Positions 1 to 8,367 of a DNA stretch of 40,117 bases are shown piece by piece. The position numbers and the translations under genes were made by a program. Positions within the stretch are counted from its first letter, which is position 1. Each line of letters starts with the position of its first letter. Source of the stretch: Bermanella sp. 47_1433_sub80_T6 (GTDB taxonomy: Bacteria; Pseudomonadota; Gammaproteobacteria; Pseudomonadales; Oceanobacteraceae); contig MAAD01000059.1 in the NCBI GenBank assembly GCA_002162985.1, forward strand, positions 1-40,117. The letters are read 5' to 3'. The notes under the pieces were generated by a model. The model did no database searches. It was not told where the DNA came from and saw only the letters and a program-made list of their open reading frames with translations.

Positions 1-2
1 TG

Positions 3-362
3 TGTGAGCGTGATCAAGCGGACAAAATATTCTACCAAGCCATGAAACAATCTCAGGTGGACATGGCCACTCAAGCCATATTTTTAATGATTTTAAAATC
101 CCAGGGTCTGCCCGCCTGGCAACAAAATCAACAGGAGAAAAGTGAAGGCCTAGTGCGCATTGTGCCCGAAGACTATCTGGACCCCAACAATCAGTTTTTT
201 ACCCGCAATACCCACTGGCAAGATTTACGGGTAGCCATGCTGTCGCAAGGCATAACCGAGAATATTCCTGACAAATCGGAATCGAGCCATCAAACCTGTG
301 CCATATTAAGTGGCGATGAAATAGGCAAACCTGGGAATACCACCATACTCACCAATTTATAG
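3..362 (+). CDS. C-terminal part of an unrecognised protein (5' end outside window)
   Basis: The reading frame is open from the first complete codon (base 3) to a TAG at 360-362. The ATG at 42 is therefore probably internal and the gene starts upstream of the window. About 119 residues are visible. They are hydrophilic, with no membrane segment or signal, and include a predicted helical stretch around AIFLMILKSQGLPAW and an acidic region with VRIVPEDYLDP. I do not recognise a family. The last 30 residues are polar and of low complexity. It is followed by 186 bp without a gene, in which I see no clear terminator. The frame is credible because of its length without stops and its normal codon use; the function is unknown. 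Confidence 0.55.
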   Translation, partial: CERDQADKIFYQAMKQSQVDMATQAIFLMILKSQGLPAWQQNQQEKSEGLVRIVPEDYLDPNNQFFTRNTHWQDLRVAMLSQGITENIPDKSESSHQTCAILSGDEIGKPGNTTILTNL

Positions 363-548
363 TGCCAATGCCCAAGGTATTTTTCGACTAAATTATTGGC
401 AACCATCGCACTAATAATGTGCATGCATCCCTTTAGTGCATTCCATATTGCCAGTATTTATTACTTTTATTGCTCTCATATCTTTTTCTTTATTTTCTAG
501 GAAATTCTCCCCTGTGGCATATCCTTAATTTACGGGCAGGGGGAAAAA

Positions 549-773
549 ATGAGCAAAAACCTTATCGAACGTTTGATTCAGTACCTGGGGATTCCGCAAA
601 ACACTGAAGAGTTTCAATGGACCAAGACCCGCGCCTATCGTCGCCGCTTGGGTACCGTTAAGAATGCGTGGATCATTGGCGGCTTAATTATGTTGGCGGT
701 GGCGCAACCTGCCTTTATTCTGGCCGGCAGTTTTTTCTTAACCTTCTTGAGTTTTGCCTTCCTGGAAAAATAA
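549..773 (+). CDS. Small inner-membrane protein, unknown function
   Basis: 74-residue protein with an amphipathic, basic N-terminal half (about residues 1-38, including KTRAYRRRLG) followed by a hydrophobic C-terminal half (about 40-70). The hydrophobic part can form one long or two short membrane segments. A purine-rich Shine-Dalgarno (GGGCAGGGGG) lies just upstream of the ATG and supports this start. It ends 64 bp before a bidirectional terminator shared with convergent rluB, so it is a single-gene unit. The basic-then-hydrophobic layout suggests insertion in the cytoplasmic membrane with the N-terminus in the cytoplasm. I do not recognise a named family. Confidence 0.6.
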   Translation: MSKNLIERLIQYLGIPQNTEEFQWTKTRAYRRRLGTVKNAWIIGGLIMLAVAQPAFILAGSFFLTFLSFAFLEK

Positions 774-792
774 ACGCTAGAAAAATATACGC

Positions 793-862
793 TCTTTGCC
801 ATCCATGTCACTGCGTTATACCGTTCTTCCTGAACATAAAAGCCCGCACGAGGCGGGCTTTT
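793..862 (-). repeat. Terminator-linked dispersed repeat, copy A
   Basis: About 50 bp lying directly past the rluB terminator match a second copy at 23414-23489, which sits past the aldehyde dehydrogenase terminator. Shared blocks on the + strand are TTGCCATCCATG, CTTCCTG and ACATAAAAGCCCG. A short inverted repeat GTTC-TTCCT-GAAC (823-835) is replaced in the other copy by GTAC-TTCCT-GTAC, a compensatory change that keeps the pairing. This suggests a mobile or amplified palindromic intergenic element rather than chance similarity. Confidence 0.6.
838..862. terminator. Bidirectional rho-independent terminator (rluB / small membrane gene)
   Basis: Perfect 10-bp stem AAAAGCCCGC / GCGGGCTTTT with a 5-base ACGAG loop. 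T runs are available on both strands because the stem ends in A4/T4. It sits between the convergent ends of the 549-773 gene (+) and rluB (-), so it probably ends both transcripts. Confidence 0.85.
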
Positions 863-886
863 AGATGACACGGCACAACCCTTGGT

Positions 887-1756
887 TTAAGAGTCGATAC
901 GTACCTTGCGTTTACGCTGGGTGTTTTTGGCCTGGTGACCCACTTTCTGGCGAGTCTTCTGACGCCTGTCATCACGCTCATATTGCTTCAACAATTTAGG
1001 GTCCAACTTCACCACAGGTTTACTGGGCAGGTTAACCAATGAAGCTAGCTCATCTGTGTCTTTCTGATCCAATTCTACCCAGCGTCCCACGGATACTTTT
1101 TTAGGTAAGAAAATACAGCCATAACGCACTCGCTTTAAGCGCGAGACCTTAAGGTCCTGGCTTTCCCATAAGCGACGCACCTCGCGGTTACGCCCTTCCA
1201 TGATGCACACGTGATACCACTGATTAAACCCTTCACCGTCAAAAAACTGCACATCGGTGAATTTGGCCATGCCGTCTTCCAGCACGACACCTTCTTTAAG
1301 AGTTGCGATAATTTCCGGCGTCACTTCACCAGCCACTCGCACCGCGTACTCTCGGTCAACCGTATTTGTGCTAGGGTGCATGAGCTTGTTGGCCAATTCA
1401 CCATCTGTGGTAAACAACAACAGGCCTGCCGTGTTAATGTCCAAACGGCCCACGGCAATCCAGCGCTCCCCTTTAATTCTGGGCAGGCGATCAAACACCG
1501 TGGGGCGGCCATCCGGATCGTTACGGGTACACACTTCCCCTTCGGGTTTGTTGTACACCAGCACTCGGCGGGGGGCGGCTTTGGCATGCTCTACTTTCTT
1601 GCCATCTACCTTAATCTCATCATCTGGGCCGGCGCGCTCACCTAACTTGGCGGGTTCGCCATTTAGCTCAACACGTCCTTGCTCAATCCAACGCTCCATC
1701 TCACGACGGGAACCTAGACCCACTTGGGCCAGGATTTTTTGTAGTTTATCACTCAT
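887..1756 (-). CDS. rluB: 23S rRNA pseudouridine(2605) synthase RluB
   Basis: Isomerises U2605 of 23S rRNA to pseudouridine during large-subunit assembly. The 289-residue protein has an N-terminal S4 RNA-binding domain (about 1-60, starting [16 protein letters not shown]) and an RsuA/RluB-type catalytic domain. The signature [12 protein letters not shown] carries the catalytic Asp (D106). A basic tail (about 250-289, rich in K/R) is typical of the RluB branch rather than RsuA. ATG start at 1754-1756. It is the last gene of a minus-strand run, 47 bp after scpB, and is followed by a strong terminator. The scpA-scpB-rluB linkage is common in gammaproteobacteria and supports the RluB assignment over RluE/RluF. 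Confidence 0.93.
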   Translation of the reverse strand: MSDKLQKILAQVGLGSRREMERWIEQGRVELNGEPAKLGERAGPDDEIKVDGKKVEHAKAAPRRVLVYNKPEGEVCTRNDPDGRPTVFDRLPRIKGERWIAVGRLDINTAGLLLFTTDGELANKLMHPSTNTVDREYAVRVAGEVTPEIIATLKEGVVLEDGMAKFTDVQFFDGEGFNQWYHVCIMEGRNREVRRLWESQDLKVSRLKRVRYGCIFLPKKVSVGRWVELDQKDTDELASLVNLPSKPVVKLDPKLLKQYERDDRRQKTRQKVGHQAKNTQRKRKVRIDS

Positions 1757-1803
1757 TAACTTGTCTCCGTTACTGAGTAGACGCTTGCACGTCTTGTCTT
1801 GGA

Positions 1804-3192
1804 TTATTCAAATTTACTGGCCAGATCTGCCAGGGTCTTGGCTGCGCCATCCCCATCCTGATCGGCTTGTTCGGTTAGTAACGCTTCCTGCTCGGCTTCT
1901 AACTGAGCCATCAGCTCGTCTTCCATGGCTGCCATTAAATCATCGTCTTCATTCATAGTAGAAGATGTGGGCGATACTGCAGACCCTTGAACCTCAGACT
2001 GAATCACGTCTGTCGACTGATCGGTTTGAGGTTCGTCAATGTCGCTGCTGTTAAAATCATCAAACACCGAGGACGGCTTGCTAGATTGTACTGCCTGAGG
2101 CTCACTATCTTGAGCCCCAAGGTTCGCAAACCCTTCCGCGTCGGACTCATCATTATTAAATGCACTGAACACCGATTCTGATGCCTGACTATCACCGACC
2201 TTAACGCTTACATTGCTTTGTCCACTCTTGCCTTGAGTTCCCGCCTTTTCATTTAAAAGCGCCTCTTGTTCGGCAATCATGCGGGCAATGGTGGCTTCCG
2301 CCAAGGCCTCTTCACTAAGTTCGGTATCGGCGGCGGGGACAAGGTCAACCGCCTGTTGTTGGCTAATTTCATCATCGGCATCGGCGATAAAGGCCTCTGC
2401 CAACTCGATACTGGATAAAGTTTCACTGGGCTGCTTAACCTCTTCAACCTCGTCCACTGCCAACTCAATTTGTTCTTCGTCTTCTTCCGGTTTATTAAAT
2501 ACCGCATCTTCCACCGCTTGCACTAGGGCATCGGCGGCGGCCAGATCTTGTGCAGCACTTTCCAGGGTATCGTTACCCTCCTCCTCAGAGGCTTGTGAGG
2601 AGAAGTCGAAGTTCCCTTCCTGAACTTTTTCTTCCAACTCCAATGCATGATTGGCGTCGGCAATCTCGGCAATTTCTTCCAGGGTGGGCAATTGGTCCAA
2701 TGATTCCAGATTAAAATAATCCAAAAACATTTTGGTGGTGGCGTACATGGCAGGTCGTCCTGGTACATCCCGGTGACCCACCACCTGAATCCACTCACGT
2801 TCAACCAGGGTCTTGGTAATATGGGAACTCACCGCCACCCCACGCACGTTTTCAATTTCGCCTCGAGTAACCGGCTGGCGGTAGGCAATAATTGACAGGG
2901 TTTCCAACAGGGCGCGACTATAACGCTGGGGTTTCTCGTCCCAAAGACGACCAATCCACTTGCTGAAGTCCTGTTTTACCTGGAAACGATAACCAGTTGC
3001 GACTTTCTTTAATTCATAACCACGCTGTTCACACTTCTCACCCAGGCGTTCCAGGGCAATGAGGATACGGGCTTTATCCGGCTCTAACCCTTCATCAAAC
3101 AAACTTTGAATACGATCCACACTCAAAGTCTGACCCGAGGCCATTAAGGCCCCTTCGATAATTTGTTCTAATTGAATATCGTTTATTATCAT
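1804..3192 (-). CDS. scpB: Segregation and condensation protein ScpB with long acidic tail
   Basis: ScpB dimers bind ScpA and, with SMC, form the bacterial condensin that organises and separates chromosomes. Residues about 1-165 are the conserved paired winged-helix region, including [28 protein letters not shown] and GRPAMYATT. The remaining ~290 residues are an acidic, Ala/Glu/Gln/Ser-rich, low-complexity tail, so the protein (462 aa) is about twice the length of many ScpB proteins (roughly 180-280 aa). The start ATG overlaps the scpA stop as ATGA (3189-3192), implying translational coupling. The head is typical; the tail has no recognisable domain and is probably disordered. Confidence 0.9.
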   Translation of the reverse strand: MIINDIQLEQIIEGALMASGQTLSVDRIQSLFDEGLEPDKARILIALERLGEKCEQRGYELKKVATGYRFQVKQDFSKWIGRLWDEKPQRYSRALLETLSIIAYRQPVTRGEIENVRGVAVSSHITKTLVEREWIQVVGHRDVPGRPAMYATTKMFLDYFNLESLDQLPTLEEIAEIADANHALELEEKVQEGNFDFSSQASEEEGNDTLESAAQDLAAADALVQAVEDAVFNKPEEDEEQIELAVDEVEEVKQPSETLSSIELAEAFIADADDEISQQQAVDLVPAADTELSEEALAEATIARMIAEQEALLNEKAGTQGKSGQSNVSVKVGDSQASESVFSAFNNDESDAEGFANLGAQDSEPQAVQSSKPSSVFDDFNSSDIDEPQTDQSTDVIQSEVQGSAVSPTSSTMNEDDDLMAAMEDELMAQLEAEQEALLTEQADQDGDGAAKTLADLASKFE

Positions 3193-4148
3193 GAGGATTT
3201 CGCTTTCACATGAATCGCGCCAAAAAGTTCGTTTTGCACGATCTCGACTAATTGCTCTTTTATGAGTTCTAACATGGCCAGGAACGTCACCACCACCCCG
3301 GCGCGACCTTCTTCCGGGGTAAATAACTGAGTAAAAGGCACAAACGAATCGCCATTAAAACCGGCTAAAATTTGGCTCATACGTTCACGGGTGGATAATT
3401 TTTCGCGATGAACTTCGTGTTCGGTGAACATCTCACTGCGATGTAAAATATCACCGAAGGCCAAAATTAAATCCTTAAAGTCTACATCGGGATGGGTTTT
3501 TTCGGCGTTGTATTCCGGCGCCTTAATTTCCACCTCATAAATATCACGGCCTAAACGCGGGTACTCCTCAAGATCTTCGGCGGCTTTTTTAAAGCGTTCA
3601 TAATCTTGCAAGCGTCGAATCAGTTCGGCTCTGGGATCTTCTTCCTCTTCATTCTCGGTTTCCGGGCGCGGCAATAATATACGGCTTTTTATTTCTGCCA
3701 ACATGGCCGCCATCACCAGGTACTCGCCAGCCAATTCCAGGTGCACAGTTTGCATTAAATCCACATACTGCATGTACTGAATGGTGATTTCAGAAACGTT
3801 CACCTCCAGGATATCCAGGTTTTGTTTGCGAATTAAGTACAAGAGTAAATCCAGCGGCCCTTCAAACTGCTCCAAAATAATTTCCAGGGCATCGGGGGGA
3901 ATGTACAAGTCCAGGGGAAGTTGAGTAAGGGCCTCACCGTGCACCAAAGCAAATGGCATTTCTTGCTGGACACTTACTTTTTTTGCAGAAGGGTCGGCCG
4001 AAGGATTTTCAGGCGCCTCTTTATCTTGCGCCTCACTCTCCAAATCGGCAGAAGTGGACTGAGCCGAGTTCTCCCCACCCACAGCTTGCGCATCAGGGTT
4101 GGATTCGGTTGCCATAGGCTCGTTGGATGGGTCAGTCACTTCAGTCAT
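3189..4148 (-). CDS. scpA: Segregation and condensation protein ScpA (kleisin)
   Basis: Kleisin subunit of the SMC-ScpAB condensin; it bridges the SMC heads and binds ScpB. The 319-residue protein begins with a ~75-residue polar acidic extension. The kleisin core follows: FEGPLDLLLYLIRKQNLDILEV at about 93-115, then YLVMAAMLAEIKSRILLP, the region that contacts SMC and ScpB. The C-terminal winged helix includes VVTFLAMLELIKEQLVEIVQ. ATG start at 4146-4148, 14 bp after the trpS stop; the stop overlaps the scpB start. SMC itself is encoded about 13 kb away in this window. Confidence 0.93.
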   Translation of the reverse strand: MTEVTDPSNEPMATESNPDAQAVGGENSAQSTSADLESEAQDKEAPENPSADPSAKKVSVQQEMPFALVHGEALTQLPLDLYIPPDALEIILEQFEGPLDLLLYLIRKQNLDILEVNVSEITIQYMQYVDLMQTVHLELAGEYLVMAAMLAEIKSRILLPRPETENEEEEDPRAELIRRLQDYERFKKAAEDLEEYPRLGRDIYEVEIKAPEYNAEKTHPDVDFKDLILAFGDILHRSEMFTEHEVHREKLSTRERMSQILAGFNGDSFVPFTQLFTPEEGRAGVVVTFLAMLELIKEQLVEIVQNELFGAIHVKAKSS

Positions 4149-4162
4149 AATATTTTCAAAAA

Positions 4163-5377
4163 TTAGCGGTACGAAAGGCCCATCACATGGCGAACGTCTT
4201 CCATGGTGGTGCGCGCGGCTTCACGGGCTTTTTCACTGCCCTCTTGAATAATGGACTTCACCAAATCCGGGTTCGCTTCATATTGCTTGGCACGCTCTTG
4301 AATGGGCAATAATTCGGCCTGAATGGCATCGATTACCGGCCCTTTGCACTCAAGACAACCAATGCCAGCTGAACGACAGCCAGTTTGCACCCATTCTTTA
4401 ACGTCGTCTTCACTGTACACTTCGTGCAACTGCCACACTGGGCACTTTTCCGGGGTACCTGGATCATTACGGCGTACTCGGGCTGGGTCGGTGCGCATGG
4501 TCCGAATTTTTTTCTCAACATCGCTGGGCTCTTCGCGCAAGCTGATGGTGTTGCCATAAGATTTGGACATCTTTTGTCCGTCCAGACCCGGCATCTTGGA
4601 TTCAGGTGTTAACAGAGCCTGAGGTTCTGGCAGGATCACCTTACCGCCCCCTTCCAAGTAACCCATTAAACGTTCTTTATCGTTTAGTGTGATGTTCTGT
4701 TGTTCACGTAACAGGGCTTGCGCGGTGGCTAAAGCCTCGCCGTCGCCAGCTTCGGTGTAGCGCTTGCGTAACGTGCTGTAGAGTTTGGCGGCTTTTTTAC
4801 CCATTTTTTTAATGGCGGCTTCGGCACTTTCTTCGAAACCGGGTTCACGGCCAAAGATAAAGTTAAAACGGCGGGCCACTTCACGGGTAATTTCTACATG
4901 AGCCACTTGGTCGGCCCCTACAGGTACTTTACCGGCACGATATAACAGGATGTCGGCACTTTGCAGCAAGGGATAACCCAGGAAACCATAAGTGGATAAA
5001 TCCTTGTCTTTAAGCTTCAACTGCTGATCTTTGTAGGTGGGCACACGTTCCAGCCAGCCAATAGGGGTGAACATGGACAATAACAAATGCAATTCGGCGT
5101 GCTCAGGTACTTGGCTCTGTACAAATAAGGTGGCAGAACCCGGGTTCACACCTGCCGCTAACCAGTCCACTACCATGTCCCAAACGCTGTTTTGAATGAT
5201 GGCTGGATCTTCGTAATGCGTGGTGAGCGCATGCCAGTCAGCTACAAAGAAGAAGCACTCAAATTCGTGCTGAAGTTTGATCCAGTTTTTAAGCACACCG
5301 TGGTAATGGCCTAAGTGTAATTTTCCAGTGGGACGCATGCCAGACAGCACACGCTGCTGAGAATCGACAGAGCTCAA
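4163..5377 (-). CDS. trpS: Tryptophanyl-tRNA synthetase, long (Pseudomonas-like) form
   Basis: Class I aminoacyl-tRNA synthetase that charges tRNA-Trp. The HIGH motif appears as HLGH (residues 21-24) and the second signature as KMSKS (269-273), both intact. At 404 residues it is longer than the ~334-residue E. coli enzyme. The extra length includes a segment at about 183-250 (KKMGKKAAKLYSTLRKRY onward), as in pseudomonad TrpS, and a C-terminal region with GCLECKG cysteines. The start is a TTG: no ATG fits ahead of the HIGH motif, and a GGAG Shine-Dalgarno lies 8 bases upstream. The stop is 14 bp from scpA, so the genes are probably co-transcribed. Confidence 0.93.
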   Translation of the reverse strand: MSSVDSQQRVLSGMRPTGKLHLGHYHGVLKNWIKLQHEFECFFFVADWHALTTHYEDPAIIQNSVWDMVVDWLAAGVNPGSATLFVQSQVPEHAELHLLLSMFTPIGWLERVPTYKDQQLKLKDKDLSTYGFLGYPLLQSADILLYRAGKVPVGADQVAHVEITREVARRFNFIFGREPGFEESAEAAIKKMGKKAAKLYSTLRKRYTEAGDGEALATAQALLREQQNITLNDKERLMGYLEGGGKVILPEPQALLTPESKMPGLDGQKMSKSYGNTISLREEPSDVEKKIRTMRTDPARVRRNDPGTPEKCPVWQLHEVYSEDDVKEWVQTGCRSAGIGCLECKGPVIDAIQAELLPIQERAKQYEANPDLVKSIIQEGSEKAREAARTTMEDVRHVMGLSYR

Positions 5378-5467
5378 AGAGCACTCCTAATAAATACAAT
5401 AAAGCACGGAAGTTTACCGATTGAGGCCATGAAAAACTACACTAATGCATGAAAAATCATGAGTAAT

Positions 5468-5490
5468 GACCCTGAAAGGGTTACAGGGTC
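5468..5490. other. Intergenic hairpin between yciO and trpS
   Basis: Perfect 7-bp inverted repeat GACCCTG / CAGGGTC around a 9-base loop in the 125-bp gap between the yciO stop and the trpS start. Neither strand has a T run after it, so I do not call it a terminator. It could be a processing site or attenuating structure in a yciO-trpS transcript. Confidence 0.35.
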
Positions 5491-5502
5491 AATTGAGCCG
5501 TC

Positions 5503-6120
5503 TTAAAGCTCGCTTATTTCTCCTAATCCCTGACGTGTGACGAGATATTCGTCCCCTGTCATGTCCACTACTGTGGTGCTTTCCAGGCCGCAATAGCCGC
5601 CGTCTATGACACAATCCACCCCGTGCTGCAGGGTGTCGCGTATATCGTATGGATCCGACATGGGCATGTCTTCGCCAGGCATAATCAACGAGGTACTCAT
5701 GATGGGTTCACCCAATTCGGCCAACAGGGCATCCACAATGGCATTTTGCGGCACTCGAATGCCTATGGTGCGGCGCTTGGGATGCATTAAACGCCTTGGT
5801 ACCTCACTGGTACCATTAAGAATAAAGGTATAAGCCCCTGGCGTGTGGTTTTTAAGCAGTCGATACGCGGTATTGTCTACCTTGGCATACACACTGATGT
5901 CACTTAAATCCCGACACATGAGTGTGAAGTTGTGTTTGTCATCCAGCTTACGAAGCTGCTTGATACGATCGACCGCTTTTTTGTCGTTTAGATGACAGGC
6001 CAAGGCATAGGCCGAATCGGTGGGAATCACCACCAACCCGCCCTTGCGTAGAATCTCTGCTGCCTGTTTGATGAGGCGTAACTGGGGATTTTCCGGATGG
6101 ATCTGGAAGAATTGGCTCAT
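5503..6120 (-). CDS. yciO: YciO-family (YrdC/Sua5-like) protein
   Basis: 205-residue member of the YrdC/TsaC/Sua5 fold that binds ATP and RNA-like ligands. TsaC/Sua5 make threonylcarbamoyl-AMP for the tRNA t6A modification. The N-terminus MSQFFQIHPENPQLRLI and the blocks PTDSAYALACHL, NFTLMCRDLSDIS, GAYTFIL and TIGIRVPQN closely resemble E. coli YciO, a paralogue whose t6A activity is weak or uncertain. It is therefore named by subfamily, not as the main t6A enzyme. ATG start at 6118-6120. It lies between the PHP-domain gene (51 bp) and trpS, the classical yciO neighbourhood. Confidence 0.9.
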   Translation of the reverse strand: MSQFFQIHPENPQLRLIKQAAEILRKGGLVVIPTDSAYALACHLNDKKAVDRIKQLRKLDDKHNFTLMCRDLSDISVYAKVDNTAYRLLKNHTPGAYTFILNGTSEVPRRLMHPKRRTIGIRVPQNAIVDALLAELGEPIMSTSLIMPGEDMPMSDPYDIRDTLQHGVDCVIDGGYCGLESTTVVDMTGDEYLVTRQGLGEISEL

Positions 6121-6171
6121 GCTGACCTTAATGCTATGACGGTTTGTATCATTTTAGTGTAGCAGGCACTG

Positions 6172-7038
6172 TTACTGCCAATGGGTCCAAACGGGGGTTA
6201 GCTGGCTGGGCATTTTAGGAAAACGCCCTAATTCGGTCCAGGGTTTAGGACCGTGAAAGTCACTGCCTTGACTGGCCAGCAAGTTAAATTCTTCACACAT
6301 TTCGCTCATGCGCTGAGTGAAGCTGGACTCCATGGTAGAGGTCACCACCTCGACGGCGCCGCCGCCAGCCTGGGAAAAGGCAGCGAGCAGTAATTTCATC
6401 TTAGTGCGGGTTAACTTATAAGAATCGGGATGGGCCAAGACGGCCACGCCGCCAGCCTCAACGATCCATTTCACCACATCGCTCAAATCCGGCCACAGGG
6501 CTTTTACATCACCAGGTTTGCCCGCGCCCAGGTATTTTTTAAAAGCCTGGGCCATATTATTCACCTTACCCATCTCAATCAGGGCCTGAGCGAAATGAGG
6601 GCGGCCCAATTGAGCGCCATTGGCGATGCGTTGCGTTTCTTGCAGGATGCCGTGGGCACCCTTTTTCTCCAGGCGTTCGGCGATGGTGATGGCACGTTCC
6701 TGGCGACGTTGCTCTTGCAACGCTACCGCCGCCAACATGCCCGGGTGCGTTTCATCAAATCCCAAGCCCACCACGTGAATGCCCATACCGTTGTAAACAC
6801 AGGAAAATTCAATGCCGTTGATGATTTCAATATCGTGCTGCTGGGCCTGTAACTTGGCCTCGGCCAGGCCGGATAAGGTATCGTGATCGGTGAGGGCCAG
6901 CATGCCCACCCCCATCTCCACGGCTCGGTCTACCAAATCAGCCGGGCTTAACTGGCCATCACTGCGCAAACTATGGCAATGCAAATCGGCCAATACCTGG
7001 GGGGTGTCTGTATTACTGCTCAACGATGATGTCTTCAA
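6172..7038 (-). CDS. rnm: PHP-domain phosphoesterase, RNase AM (YciV/TrpH) homologue
   Basis: PHP-fold metal-dependent nuclease/phosphatase. E. coli YciV (RNase AM) is a 5'-3' exonuclease that trims 5' ends of 5S, 16S and 23S rRNA and hydrolyses 3',5'-nucleotide bisphosphate (pAp). Metal ligands are visible: DLHCHS (about 18-23), LALTDHDTLSG (about 49-60), VLAHPDSYKL and QGSDFHGP near residue 260. Length (288 aa) is normal for the family. No ATG precedes the essential DLHCHS; candidate starts are TTG at 7036-7038 and TTG at 7021-7023. Both overlap the 3' end of the upstream membrane gene, implying translational coupling. Confidence 0.88.
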   Translation of the reverse strand: MKTSSLSSNTDTPQVLADLHCHSLRSDGQLSPADLVDRAVEMGVGMLALTDHDTLSGLAEAKLQAQQHDIEIINGIEFSCVYNGMGIHVVGLGFDETHPGMLAAVALQEQRRQERAITIAERLEKKGAHGILQETQRIANGAQLGRPHFAQALIEMGKVNNMAQAFKKYLGAGKPGDVKALWPDLSDVVKWIVEAGGVAVLAHPDSYKLTRTKMKLLLAAFSQAGGGAVEVVTSTMESSFTQRMSEMCEEFNLLASQGSDFHGPKPWTELGRFPKMPSQLTPVWTHWQ

Positions 7039-7801
7039 AAGTTAACCCGGTCAGCTTACGTATACTGCGAAATAAATAAAACATGGCGGCCATCATTACT
7101 ATGGTGGCCGGTACCGAAATGACAGGAAAACTAAGCGCCATCATCGTGCCCAACTCTTCATTGAAAGCCGCGGTGCCCGCAGGGCTCACCATAATCCACT
7201 TGGCAAGCGCATAATTTAAAAATGAAGACAGAAAAAACGAAGCGGCCACTAACCAGGTAGCTACCTTTAAACTGTGCTCAAAGGCTTTTTCACTCTGGTG
7301 CTGCGCCAGAGCCGCGGCGATGCGCGACACTTGCAATATTTTATCGTTGTATAAAAAAGTTTTAACCAGTGGAAAACGCGTCTTAAGAGAAAAGACCGTC
7401 ACTAGGCCCAGAATACCCGGTATAGCGGCTTCTTTAATGGCGATATATTTAGGGTCCAGTTCTAACAAGCTAATGCCGCCGGTGAGCGTAATGCTTACCA
7501 CCCCCAACACAGAAAACAAATTTACTTTTTTGGCCCGTCTAAAATCGTTTAAGCCATACAATATAGGAAATGCCAAGGCCACAATCACCGCCCAGCGCGT
7601 GCCATTAGCTTGATATTCGCCGGCCAACGACCACGCAAACTGAAGGTCTAACTGCTGCAATTGCGCCAGCAACCAGGCACTTTCACTGCCCTTCATCAAG
7701 ATAAGAGTAGGAATGACAATATTCAGCAGCAGGTTAGCCAGCATGCTTTCGCGTTTTACCTGAGGCTCGGCCTGCTTGGGTGAAGTATTACTTAAACTCA
7801 T
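7013..7801 (-). CDS. VC0807-type multi-pass inner-membrane protein
   Basis: 262-residue integral membrane protein with about six hydrophobic segments: SMLANLLLNIVIPTLILM, RWAVIVALAFPILYGL, LFSVLGVVSITLTGGISLL, IPGILGLVTVF, WLVAASFFLSSFLNYALAKW and SVPATIVMMAAMFYLF. The length and the RWAVIVALAFPILYGL..DFRRAKKVNLFS pattern match the VC0807 family of uncharacterised proteins; no biochemical role is known to me. ATG start at 7799-7801. It is the first gene of the minus-strand run and its 3' end overlaps the PHP gene by up to 26 bp. The 206-bp gap to divergent yciI should hold both promoters. Confidence 0.8.
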   Translation of the reverse strand: MSLSNTSPKQAEPQVKRESMLANLLLNIVIPTLILMKGSESAWLLAQLQQLDLQFAWSLAGEYQANGTRWAVIVALAFPILYGLNDFRRAKKVNLFSVLGVVSITLTGGISLLELDPKYIAIKEAAIPGILGLVTVFSLKTRFPLVKTFLYNDKILQVSRIAAALAQHQSEKAFEHSLKVATWLVAASFFLSSFLNYALAKWIMVSPAGTAAFNEELGTMMALSFPVISVPATIVMMAAMFYLFRSIRKLTGLTFEDIIVEQ

Positions 7802-8007
7802 TGTGTACTTTTTCGATTAGTATTTACCCTCATTTTAAGGGTTGTTTGGGGGATGTCGAGCACGGATTGGCCAGTTTAGACGACCCGGGCTAAATATCAC
7901 ATGACCAATTAGCCATTTGAAGGCCTCACAGCCCTGTCATAGGTTGGCTCTTTGGGCCATTCGCGGTAGCATTGTCCGTAATAAATAAACCGATAAGTTA
8001 TGCCGCC

Positions 8008-8307
8008 ATGTTATATGCCATCATCAGCCAGGACGTAGCAAACAGCCTTGAAAAACGTCTGGCCGCTCGCCCTGCTCACCTTGAACGCCTACAGCAGCTT
8101 AAACAGCAAGGGCGTTTAATACTGGCAGGCCCCCACCCAGCCCTCGACAGTGAAGATCCAGGGGAAGCCGGTTTTAGTGGATCTCTGGTAGTGGCCGAGT
8201 TTAACTCGTTAGTGGATGCGCAAACCTGGGCCGATGCCGACCCTTATATGGACGCAGGGGTTTACGAAACCGTTAACGTGAAACCGTTCAAGAAAGTGCT
8301 GCCGTAA
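8008..8307 (+). CDS. yciI: YciI family protein
   Basis: 99-residue protein of the YciI/YCII fold (a ferredoxin-like dimer with conserved His-Asp), related to muconolactone isomerase-like proteins. Its biochemical function is not settled. [40 protein letters not shown] and [23 protein letters not shown] track E. coli YciI almost block by block. The ORF track starts at a TTG at 7972, but ATG 8008 matches the family N-terminus and is chosen here. It is divergent from the VC0807-type gene, and yciI next to yciO/yciV-type genes is the common enterobacterial arrangement. Confidence 0.92.
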   Translation: MLYAIISQDVANSLEKRLAARPAHLERLQQLKQQGRLILAGPHPALDSEDPGEAGFSGSLVVAEFNSLVDAQTWADADPYMDAGVYETVNVKPFKKVLP

Positions 8308-8367
8308 CTCGTTACAATCTAGTCATATAAATAGATACTAATAAAAAATCAAAACAGGGATATATTT

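Noticed and set aside
1257-1958. 233-aa + strand ORF opposite rluB/scpB
   Set aside because: Antisense shadow of two well-identified genes; Ser/Arg/Pro-rich composition typical of out-of-frame translation.
5468-5490. Terminator between yciO and trpS
   Set aside because: Stem is good but no T run follows on either strand; kept only as an unclassified hairpin.
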